DNA of 64,000 nucleotides, taken from positions 248,001 through 312,000 of the forward strand of contig NZ_JAMQOQ010000005.1 in the NCBI RefSeq assembly GCF_031624635.1. The letters run 5' to 3'. Position numbers and translations under genes: made by a program. This stretch comes from Halogeometricum sp. S3BR5-2 (GTDB lineage Archaea; Halobacteriota; Halobacteria; Halobacteriales; Haloferacaceae). A model generated the notes under the pieces. It was not told the origin of the DNA. It did not search any database and saw only the letters and a program-made list of their open reading frames with translations. Below are positions 41,010 through 48,145 of this stretch, in pieces. Numbering within the stretch: position 1 is the first letter of the stretch; each line of letters opens with the position of its first letter.

Positions 41010-41915
41010 GCTCGCGCCGACGCGGCGGCCGGCAAAGAAACGACTGCCCGATTGGACGGGTGGTGTTCGCACGGACCCCGAGGGCCGGACGTACGAAACC
41101 TGACATAGTTTCGCGGTGAGTTCGCCGTACACCCCTCTGTACGAGCATCTCACCGCTACGAGGCGTCTAAATCCGCTATTCGGTGGAGTACATCTACACA
41201 CTCCTCCGGAAGGAAAGCGTGTCTTCGGAGTGTAGAACTACCCTCGGTGACGACGCGTCCGGTCGGTATGCTATTGACATCGAACTACTCTCAAATCACC
41301 TCAAACCCGTCGAAAACCGGGCTTTCAACCGGGTTTGCGAACAACACTGGCTGAAGGGTTCGTCCTTCTCGTCGGAAGTAACGCCCCCTACAAATACTGG
41401 AACCCCGGTACACCCCGATGAATCGGGGGTGTATCGTAGGAATTCGATTTCGAGCGTCGGTGCGGACCGATTCGTCGTTCGTCCGTGTACTCTCTATGCC
41501 TACCCGAACGGTCGCGAGAAGCGATGAGAGGCTAAAATCGACGTAGACCAACCCACCGTTTTACGTCGAAACGGACACACAGCCGAATCGACGCGACGTA
41601 CCCGCTACATCCATCACAGCGGGGCAGACTCCGGAAAAACCGGGGGTGTAGCTCGATTCCGATCCTATTCTCCAGTATCTAAGAGCTGATATGTCAGCGT
41701 CGGTCCCCGTCGTTTCCACTCCACGCTTTCCTCGGAATGCCCGAAAGAGGAGAGAGTGCGCTATCGATGTTCCGACTTGATTGCTCCTCGGTCACAGTCC
41801 GTCGACGGAACTTGCGGAAAACGGAGCTACAAATCAACCCTTTCAGCTTGAGTATCGGATCTGGGTTCGCATCTCGGCTATCGCGTGAGAAATAATCGCT
41901 CGCCAGCAACGAGTG
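41010..41915. other. low-GC gap with hairpins, no supported gene
   Basis: About 900 bp that is visibly lower in GC than its flanks (runs such as TACAAATACTGG, AAATCGACG, CTATTCTCCAG). Frames of 86-114 codons on both strands have no domain signature or promoter support. Features are the bulged hairpin at 41409-41433, a recurrence of CGGGGGTGTA near 41642, and a further hairpin near 41195-41235 whose arms are CTACA...CACTCC and GGAGTGTAG. It may be the worn remains of a mobile segment. Confidence 0.45.
41409..41433. terminator. bulged GC hairpin
   Basis: TACACCCCGA pairs with TCGGGGGTGTA with a single bulged G and a 4-nt loop. It could end a transcript or mark the edge of a lost mobile element; there is no T-run directly after it. 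Confidence 0.35.
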
Positions 41916-42545
41916 ATGGCGAGCACTTCTCCTACCGACTGTCGACAGGCACTCAGAACTGCCGCGGACCGACTCGGCGAATCACCGTCGAAGGCGCAGT
42001 ACGAATCGCTCGGTCTCACCCCCGCGTCGGCCACCATCGTCCGAACGATGGGGGGATGGAACGCCGCGAAGGAGGCAGCGGGGTTAGAGACCGCAGCGAG
42101 TCGCGGGAGCCGCGTTCAGTCCAAGCCGACGGATGTGGACTTCTCCGAGGAGGCGTGGGCCGAACTGAGCGTCGACCAGCGCTGGCACTACCGCCACCGC
42201 GAACAGAACGCGACGCAGACGCTCGATAAGCGGGCGAAACTCCGGGCGTGGGTGTACGGCCTCAAGCGCGAACGTGGTTGTACTCGGTGTTCGGAATCGG
42301 ATCCCGTCTGCCTCGATTTCCACCATCGCGACGGCGTCGAGAAGACGGCCAACGTCAGCGAACTGGTCTCGAACGAGCGGTCGCGAGACACGATTCGCGC
42401 CGAGATACGGCGCTGTGACGTGCTCTGTGCGAACTGTCACCGGAAGGAACACGCTCACTACCGGTTCGAGCGGCTGGATATCGAACCCTCCGCGATGGTC
42501 GCCGAGTTCGGGGACGTCTCGAAAGAACGCGTCGACTCCGACTGA
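41916..42545 (+). CDS. HNH endonuclease-like protein with homing-associated repeat
   Basis: 209 residues from ATG at 41916 (GTG at 41913 is an alternative). The N-terminal section (about 10-50, LRTAADRLGESPSKAQYESLG...MGGWNAAKEAAGL) resembles the homing-endonuclease-associated DNA-binding repeat. The C-terminal HNH region has CTRCSESDPVCLDFHHRDG (about 122-140) and VLCANCHRKEHAHYRF (about 168-183), giving paired Cys zinc ligands and catalytic His-Asn-His. It stands alone, not inside an intron or intein. It lies in the low-GC gap beside tRNA-Gln, so it is likely a recent arrival. Confidence 0.8.
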   Translation: MASTSPTDCRQALRTAADRLGESPSKAQYESLGLTPASATIVRTMGGWNAAKEAAGLETAASRGSRVQSKPTDVDFSEEAWAELSVDQRWHYRHREQNATQTLDKRAKLRAWVYGLKRERGCTRCSESDPVCLDFHHRDGVEKTANVSELVSNERSRDTIRAEIRRCDVLCANCHRKEHAHYRFERLDIEPSAMVAEFGDVSKERVDSD

Positions 42546-42700
42546 GGGGCGGCGACATCCAAGCACCGTCCGGGTTTGATGGTGAGACGCGTGGTTCGAC
42601 GGCCGCCATCGTGCCGTTTCGCAACATTGATACGCTATCGGGGGGTAGGTGTGACTGTCCCGTTGGTACGAGCCGGCGGGTGGCTGCTGACAGACATGTC

Positions 42701-42773
42701 AGTCCCATGGGGTAGTGGCCAATCCTGTTGCCTTCTGGGGGCAACGACCCAGGTTCGAATCCTGGTGGGACTA
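42701..42773 (+). tRNA. tRNA-Gln (anticodon CUG)
   Basis: The acceptor arms AGTCCCA (42701-42707) and TGGGACT (42766-42772) pair fully, with discriminator A at 42773. The anticodon stem is TTGCC/GGCAA around loop TTCTGGG (anticodon CTG). The T-arm is CCAGG-TTCGAAT-CCTGG. No intron is present, and the 3' CCA is not encoded. The gene reads CAG codons and lies 155 bp after the HNH nuclease gene. Confidence 0.93.
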
Positions 42774-42921
42774 TTCTCTCGATTTCTCGCGTGAGATCTT
42801 CCGCGGAGTCGCACGACGGGAGACTGACCGTTTGTATCTCGCCACCGCCGCGAAAGACGACTACGCCGCCGGTCCGCGTAAGTAGGTGCGTCCCTCGACG
42901 GGATAGTGGGCACCGAACGAA

Positions 42922-43623
42922 ATGACAGATATCGAGATCGCTCGGCCGGTCGTTCGGTCGGACAGAGCGGACGGCTGGGAAGAGACCGAGACGCGAAGGA
43001 TGAAGCTTCCCGCTCAACTGGGGACGACGCCGTACGTCTGTTTCCGAACGTTCGAGAACGCCGCCCTCCGCGAACGCGTGAAGCGGCTCACGTTGGGCGA
43101 GTTCGATAGCCCGCTGGCGAGGTTCTTCGCCGCGCATATCGATCTCCGGGGGTTCACGACGTTCGGGGCGACGCCGGAGCGACTGGTCGAACCCGCGGCC
43201 GACGAACTGAGAGAGACGATGCGAGAGAGCGGGATACGGAACGTCCGCGAGGTCGAAGTCGGGACGGTCCGTCCGGAGGTGGCGAGTCAGACGCGGGAGT
43301 ACGAGGGCGAGTTCGGCTACGAAGGCTTCTCGGCGGCGATCGAACACGAACGGGCCGGCGAAATCGCGATCGAGATCGAGGGCGGGTCGCTCCCCGTCCG
43401 CGGGTTCATCTCGACGTGGAAGGAGGACTCGGGCACCGGGCTCGCCGCGGGCGGCGCCTACCCCGCCGAGTCGTTTCGGGAAGCGAGCACGGCGAGCATC
43501 ACGGGCGAGCGAGGGACGGGCCTCGATCTGACTCTCTCGGCCGATATCGACCTCGATCCGGCCGCCAGTCGGGCCGAGATCGTCGCTCTGGCGGACGCGG
43601 TGACCGTCGAACCGGAAGCGTAG
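42922..43623 (+). CDS. conserved haloarchaeal protein of unknown function
   Basis: 233 residues, no signal peptide or helix. Features: KLPAQLGTTPYVCFRTFENAALRERVKRL, LRGFTTFGATPERLV, a long soluble middle rich in alternating strands (EIAIEIEGGSLPVRGFISTW) and a SADIDLDPAASRAEIVALADAV end. The overall look is a mixed alpha/beta fold. I do not recognise a family or catalytic residues. The GC content returns to normal here. It follows tRNA-Gln by 148 bp. Confidence 0.55.
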   Translation: MTDIEIARPVVRSDRADGWEETETRRMKLPAQLGTTPYVCFRTFENAALRERVKRLTLGEFDSPLARFFAAHIDLRGFTTFGATPERLVEPAADELRETMRESGIRNVREVEVGTVRPEVASQTREYEGEFGYEGFSAAIEHERAGEIAIEIEGGSLPVRGFISTWKEDSGTGLAAGGAYPAESFREASTASITGERGTGLDLTLSADIDLDPAASRAEIVALADAVTVEPEA

Positions 43624-43705
43624 CCCGACCGACGACCGGGTTTCGGGAGCGACGCTCGATCCGACAGTGGTCCGAGACGGTCACTCGCGTCCACGGACGG
43701 TCGCC

Positions 43706-44533
43706 TTACAGTCGGTCGACGCCCGGGTCGATACTGACGCCGTTGCTGCCGTAGGCGTTGATCTCTCGACCGAGCGTCTCGATGGTCTCGACGTCCTCGT
43801 CGTCGAGTTCGAGGTCGACCGAATCGAGGTTCTCGCGGAGGTGCGATTCGGTCTCCGCGCCCGCGATGGGCGTGACGCCGTCGAGTCGCTGACTCCACGC
43901 CAGCGCGACCGAACTCGCGGTCGTGTCGTGTTTCTCGGCGATTTCTTCGAGTTCGGGAATCATCTCCGTTCGACCGCCGAGTAGCGGTCCGTAGGCGAGG
44001 GTCTCGACGCCGTGTTCGCGGTGGAACTCGCGCGAGCGCTCCTGCTGGAGGAGCGGGTGGAGTTCGATCTGATTCGCGGCGACCGTCGGGTCGGCGTGTT
44101 CGAGGGCCGTCTCGAGAATCTCCGGGGAGAAGTTGCTCACGCCGATGTTCGAGACGGTTCCCTCCGCGACGAGTTCGTTGTACGCCCGGAGCGTCTCTTC
44201 GGGGTCGTAGTCGCCCAGCGGCCAGTGGACGTACAGCAGGTCGATGGTGTCGACGCCGAGTCGGTCGAGGCTCCCCTCGACGGCGTCGTGCACGTCGTCG
44301 TAGCCGAGTCTGTCGTACCAGATTTTCGTCGCCAGCGTGAACTCCCCGCGGTCGACGTCCGCGCGTTCGATGGCGTCGCCGACCTCCGATTCGTTCCCGT
44401 AGAACTGGGCCGTGTCGACGTACTCGTACCCCATCTCGATGCCGGTGGTCAGGAGGTCGACGTCGGTGATTCCGAGCGTGCCGAATCCGACGGGCGGGAG
44501 GTCCAGGGTCACACTCGTAGTCAGGTCGCTCAC
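43706..44533 (-). CDS. aldo/keto reductase
   Basis: 275 residues from GTG. TIM-barrel AKR with the conserved GFGTLGI near the N-terminus and the catalytic tetrad: DTAQFYGNE (Asp and Tyr, about 40-48), Lys in LATKIWYD (about 69) and His in LYVHWPLG (about 103). NIGVSNFSPE, QIELHPLLQ, YGPLLGG and the NADP-binding TPIAGAETESHLRENLDSV end follow. It reduces aldehydes or ketones with NADPH; the closest class is the AKR2/AKR5-like diketone/xylose-type reductases. The 5' end faces the PQQ-lipoprotein genes across about 100 bp. Confidence 0.9.
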   Translation of the reverse strand: MSDLTTSVTLDLPPVGFGTLGITDVDLLTTGIEMGYEYVDTAQFYGNESEVGDAIERADVDRGEFTLATKIWYDRLGYDDVHDAVEGSLDRLGVDTIDLLYVHWPLGDYDPEETLRAYNELVAEGTVSNIGVSNFSPEILETALEHADPTVAANQIELHPLLQQERSREFHREHGVETLAYGPLLGGRTEMIPELEEIAEKHDTTASSVALAWSQRLDGVTPIAGAETESHLRENLDSVDLELDDEDVETIETLGREINAYGSNGVSIDPGVDRL

Positions 44534-44633
44534 GCGAGTAGAAGTTACGGCGGCGGGACCGAGACACGACAGCGAACGCGTCTCTCCGAACGAGTGACAA
44601 GACTGATACCGACCGACTCGAAAGCGGCGACCG

Positions 44634-45806
44634 ATGGTCTCCTACACGCGACGCGACGCCCTCCGGTCGCTCCCCGCGCTCGCAGTCGGGCTGTCCGGGT
44701 GCAGCGCGCTCTCGGGGGACGAGGACGACCTACCGCTGCCGACGGCGTGGGTCGCGGACCTGCGGGAGACGACGGTCGGCGTCCGGCCGACCGAGGGACG
44801 GGTCGTCTTCGCCTCCCGGAGTCCGTTCTCGAACGACCCGATGCTGAGCGCCGTCGACGCCGACACCGGAGAGACGACGTGGTCCGTCTCCGGCCCCGAC
44901 GAGCGGTGTTCGCCGGCCGCGACGGACGGACGCCGCGTCTACGTCTTCTCGAAGACGGGAACGGTGTTCGCGTTCGAGCACGAGGGGGGAGCGCCCGTCT
45001 GGGAGGCGTCGATACCGGCGGTGAACCGGGCCGACCCGGGCGTCGTGCAGTTCGCGCCGGTCGTCGCCGGCGGGACGGTCGTCGTGCCCGTCTCCGGGAC
45101 CGAAGACGACGTCCCCGACAGGCTCGTCGGATTCGCGCGTTCGGACGGAGCCGAGCGGTTCAGCGTCGACCTTCCGGCATCCCTCGCGGGCGCCCCGGCG
45201 AGCGACGGGGACGGGGTCGTCTTCGCCCTGTTGGACGGGACGCTCCGCCGCGTCGGGGCCGACGGAACCGACGCGTGGCGCCTCGACGTCGGCGCCGCGA
45301 TGTCGGACGTCGCCGTCGAGGACGGGACGGTCTACGTCGGGAGCGCGACCGAGTCGGTGCTGGCGGTCGACGCGGCGACCGGCGAGAGACGGTGGCGGGC
45401 CGACCTCGAAAACACGGTATTCACCCGGCCGCTCGTCGCCAACGGGCGCGTCTTCGTCGGCGCCGCGGACTACTACCTGTACGCGTTCGACGCCGACTCC
45501 GGGGAGCGGCGCTGGCGGACGGAGACGCCGAACGCCGTCACGTCCGGGCCGACGACGGCCGACGGCAAACTGGTGACGCTGTCGGGCGGCGACCTCCGAG
45601 TTCGCGGGTCGAGCGGCACCGTTCCCTTCGGGCCGACGGTCTTCTCGGTCCACGACACCGACGGGACGCGGATTACGGAGCGGCGATTCGAGGGCTACCA
45701 GAGCGGCGGACAACTCGGTTGGGCGGCGGCCGTCGGCGGCGGCGTCTACCTGGGACAGGAGTGGCAAGTAGCCCGACTCGCCCCGGAGGTGCTGGATGCG
45801 GCGTGA
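44634..45806 (+). CDS. PQQ-like beta-propeller lipoprotein 1
   Basis: 390 residues. Tat lipoprotein signal: TRRDALRSLPALAVG with lipobox LSGC (Cys23). The mature part is a WD/PQQ-type propeller of about seven blades, with the recurrent motif (V/A)DAxTGExxW (DADTGETTWSVSG, VDAATGERRWRAD, FDADSGERRWRTE). No obvious catalytic site for PQQ-dependent dehydrogenase exists, so a scaffold or BamB-like role outside the membrane is likely. It overlaps the next gene by 11 bp. Confidence 0.8.
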   Translation: MVSYTRRDALRSLPALAVGLSGCSALSGDEDDLPLPTAWVADLRETTVGVRPTEGRVVFASRSPFSNDPMLSAVDADTGETTWSVSGPDERCSPAATDGRRVYVFSKTGTVFAFEHEGGAPVWEASIPAVNRADPGVVQFAPVVAGGTVVVPVSGTEDDVPDRLVGFARSDGAERFSVDLPASLAGAPASDGDGVVFALLDGTLRRVGADGTDAWRLDVGAAMSDVAVEDGTVYVGSATESVLAVDAATGERRWRADLENTVFTRPLVANGRVFVGAADYYLYAFDADSGERRWRTETPNAVTSGPTTADGKLVTLSGGDLRVRGSSGTVPFGPTVFSVHDTDGTRITERRFEGYQSGGQLGWAAAVGGGVYLGQEWQVARLAPEVLDAA

Positions 45807-47040
45807 CCGCGCGGGCGGCGAGAAGCGCCACCGCGTCTCGCGTCGGCGCGCGCTGGGCGGCATCGCGGCGCTCGGAAGCCTCGCGCTCGCGGGTTGTAGC
45901 TCCCTCCCTCGACTCGGCGGCGTCGACCCGGAGTGGCGGCGGGAGTTCGCGGACGCGAGCGCCGCGAGTCCGCTCGCCGTCTCGGCGGCGCACGTCCTCG
46001 TCGGCGCGCAGGACAAGGCGCTGTACGGGCTCCGTCGCGACGACGGGGAGACCGCGTTCCGATACGAGACGGGCGGCCCCATCGAAGCGCGCCCCGCGGC
46101 GTCCGGCGACGACGGGCCGTACCACGCCCACAGCACCGACGGCGACGTCTACGCCGTCGACGCGGCCGGCGACCTGCGGTGGCGCGAGGAGGGATTGCAC
46201 GAGCGCGGAACGGTGGCCAGCAACGGGTCGCTGCTCGCACACCTCGACCGCCACATCGACGAGGTCCGCGGATTCGACGCGGACTCCGGGGAGCGACGGT
46301 TCGCCCGCGACGTCGCCGGCTACCGACTCTCCGGACTGCTCGAATCGACGTTCGTCTTCCGCGAGGCGGCGGGCGGGGATCGAACGCGCCTCGTCGCCGT
46401 CGCGACGGAGGACGGGAGCGTCCGCTGGCGGACGGAGGCGAGCGAGTGGTATCCCGGTCTCACTGCCGACGAACGGCTGGTCGTCTCCGACGGCGAGTCG
46501 ACCGTCCGAGCGTACGACCCGCAGGGCGGGGCCGCCCGGTGGGAGTCGACGGTCGACGCGGAGTCCTACCGAGACCCGACGCTCGGTCCGCAGGTGTACC
46601 TACAGAACCAACGGTCGGAGTCGGCGGACGAACTGGTCGCGCTCGACCGTCGCGACGGGTCGGTCGCGTGGCGGAACACCGCCGGGTACGACCTCCGACG
46701 GGTGACGCCGACCGACGACGCCGTGTTCGTGGGGAGTCGCGTCGACGACCCAGACGGCGGCATCCTCGGGCGCGTCGACCGCTTCGACCTGACGGGGCGG
46801 CGCCAGTGGCGGACGGAGACCGCGGCGCCGGACGCGGAGGACCTCCTCGCGGTCGGGGACTCGGTCGCCCTCTCGGGCGGGCGACAGGTGGTCGTACTCG
46901 ACCGCGCGACCGGCGAGACGCGGTGGTCGCACGAACCCGAGTCGTACAGCCGGTTACACGTTTCGGCGGCCGACGGGCGACTCTACGTGTCGTACGTCGA
47001 CGACGGCGCGGTGGCGCGCTTCCCGGTGTCGCGGTCGTAA
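45796..47040 (+). CDS. PQQ-like beta-propeller lipoprotein 2
   Basis: 414 residues from ATG at 45796, overlapping the end of the first propeller gene by 11 bp. Tat signal RRRALGGIAALG with lipobox LAGC (about Cys34), then a propeller with DADSGERRFARD, AVATEDGSVRWRTE, ALDRRDGSVAWRN and VLDRATGETRWSHE repeats. It is clearly paralogous to its neighbour and co-translated with it. The pair may form a two-subunit surface complex. Ligand and function unknown. Confidence 0.8.
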   Translation: MRRDRAGGEKRHRVSRRRALGGIAALGSLALAGCSSLPRLGGVDPEWRREFADASAASPLAVSAAHVLVGAQDKALYGLRRDDGETAFRYETGGPIEARPAASGDDGPYHAHSTDGDVYAVDAAGDLRWREEGLHERGTVASNGSLLAHLDRHIDEVRGFDADSGERRFARDVAGYRLSGLLESTFVFREAAGGDRTRLVAVATEDGSVRWRTEASEWYPGLTADERLVVSDGESTVRAYDPQGGAARWESTVDAESYRDPTLGPQVYLQNQRSESADELVALDRRDGSVAWRNTAGYDLRRVTPTDDAVFVGSRVDDPDGGILGRVDRFDLTGRRQWRTETAAPDAEDLLAVGDSVALSGGRQVVVLDRATGETRWSHEPESYSRLHVSAADGRLYVSYVDDGAVARFPVSRS

Positions 47041-47171
47041 TCGCAGCCGAGAACGCCCGCGAGCGCCGGCCGTCGCGGCGCGGAGGGTGAAATCGCTCGT
47101 CGCGGCGCCGGTACGCACTGCCGCCAATCAGTCCCCGCCTCGGCCGCTCCCGCTCCTATCCGCTACGGCGC

Positions 47172-47384
47172 TCAGACGGCGTCAACCGTCGTCGAGACGC
47201 CGCACGTCCGACACCGTAGGATCCGAATCCGCCGCCGAAGCGATTCCTCCTCTCTCCGCACCCCCGCCCGCGTCGGTGCCGTCTCCACCGCGGCCGTGAC
47301 CGTGTGCTCCCGGACGCCGCCGCAGTCGGCGCACTCCGTCACGAGCGATTCCGCGACCGCGGGCGGTCGAGTGTCTCCATCCAT
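47172..47384 (-). CDS. small haloarchaeal zinc-ribbon protein
   Basis: 70 residues from ATG at 47384. One zinc ribbon formed by CADCGG (about 17-22) and CRTCGV (about 60-65), with an Arg-rich spacer (TRAGVRREEESLRRRIRILR). It may bind nucleic acid or act as an adaptor; many haloarchaeal proteins of this size are uncharacterised. It reads leftward, just beyond the ORB-like cluster. Confidence 0.65.
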   Translation of the reverse strand: MDGDTRPPAVAESLVTECADCGGVREHTVTAAVETAPTRAGVRREEESLRRRIRILRCRTCGVSTTVDAV

Positions 47385-47460
47385 GATGCTCTCCGCCGAC
47401 CGGAACGACGATAGCCCGCTTAACCATTTCGTCACGTCGCTCCCGCGGTCTTCGCTCCGA

Positions 47461-47482
47461 ACCCCTTCGTCCGATTCGAATC
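47461..47482 (-). repeat. ORB-like motif (cluster, 1 of 3)
   Basis: ACCCCTTCGTCC then GATTCGAATC; the minus-strand core reads GGACGAAGGGGT with an intact G-string. The TTCGAA dyad is shifted. Confidence 0.45.
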
Positions 47483-47579
47483 CCTTTAGTGACTCTCGCC
47501 GCTACTCGGTAACCCAGTCGCTCGCGGTATCGTCGCTCCGGATTTCGTTTCGACGTTTCGTCGCCCCGCTGTCTCCCGT

Positions 47580-47601
47580 TCTCCAGTTGAAACGAAGGGG
47601 T
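47580..47601 (+). repeat. ORB-like motif (cluster, 2 of 3)
   Basis: TCTCCAGTT then the perfect core GAAACGAAGGGGT, directly followed by CCCCCC. Confidence 0.7.
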
Positions 47602-47626
47602 CCCCCCTCCCGAGAATACGTTCGAA

Positions 47627-47648
47627 TTTCCACACGAAACGAAGGGGT
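47627..47648 (+). repeat. ORB-like motif (cluster, 3 of 3)
   Basis: TTTCCACAC then the perfect core GAAACGAAGGGGT. It is a full consensus match and ends 9 bp before the cgi121 stop region. Confidence 0.75.
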
Positions 47649-47656
47649 TCCCGGAG

Positions 47657-48145
47657 CTATTTCTCGACGTTCAGCAGCGCCACGCGTTCGCGGACGAGCG
47701 ACCCGAGGTCGCCGTCGACGGCGGCGAGTTCGGTGTCGGTCACCGCGAAGAACTCGCGCAGACGCTCCCCGTCGAAGCGGCCGAGCGTCCGTTCCTCGGC
47801 GAGCGTTTCGCGCAGTTGAGCCGCTGCGGCCGCCTCGTCGCCGCCGTCGACGAGGGCGACGGCGGGCGTCTTGCCGGCCGAGACGCCCATCGTCAGCGCG
47901 TCGTCTATCTGCCGTCGACCCGCGGCGTACAGGAGGATTTCGACGGCCCTGTCGCGGGCGACGTTCTCGCCGCGGTCGATGGCGCGGTCCGCCAGTTCGA
48001 CGGCGCGGCGGAGGTGCTCCTCGCCGGCGACGTACCGCGCGTCGAACACCTGCACCGTCGCGCCCGTCTCCTCGGCCACCTGGCCGACGGCGGCGACGAA
48101 GGCGTCGACGCTCTCCACGTCGGCGACGCCCTCGACGAACTTCAT
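47657..48145 (-). CDS. cgi121: KEOPS complex subunit Cgi121
   Basis: 162 residues. Family features: [26 protein letters not shown] (about 29-54), [37 protein letters not shown] (about 63-99) and [27 protein letters not shown] at the C-terminus. Cgi121 is the accessory subunit of KEOPS, which makes t6A37 in ANN-decoding tRNAs; it binds tRNA and the Bud32 kinase. It overlaps the hel308 stop by 4 bp on the minus strand, a coupling seen in other haloarchaea. Confidence 0.85.
   Translation of the reverse strand: MKFVEGVADVESVDAFVAAVGQVAEETGATVQVFDARYVAGEEHLRRAVELADRAIDRGENVARDRAVEILLYAAGRRQIDDALTMGVSAGKTPAVALVDGGDEAAAAAQLRETLAEERTLGRFDGERLREFFAVTDTELAAVDGDLGSLVRERVALLNVEK

Noticed and set aside
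41183-41551. Overlapping frames of 114 aa (+) and 86 aa (-) in the low-GC gap
   Set aside because: No domain, no promoter, no halophilic amino-acid bias, and both overlap on opposite strands; treated as intergenic.
42701-42773. tRNA-Gln as one end of a complete integrated element
   Set aside because: I found no integrase and no second copy of the tRNA 3' end in the window, so an attL/attR pair cannot be claimed.
42576-42794. 72-codon frame covering tRNA-Gln
   Set aside because: The tRNA fold is complete and the frame has no domain.
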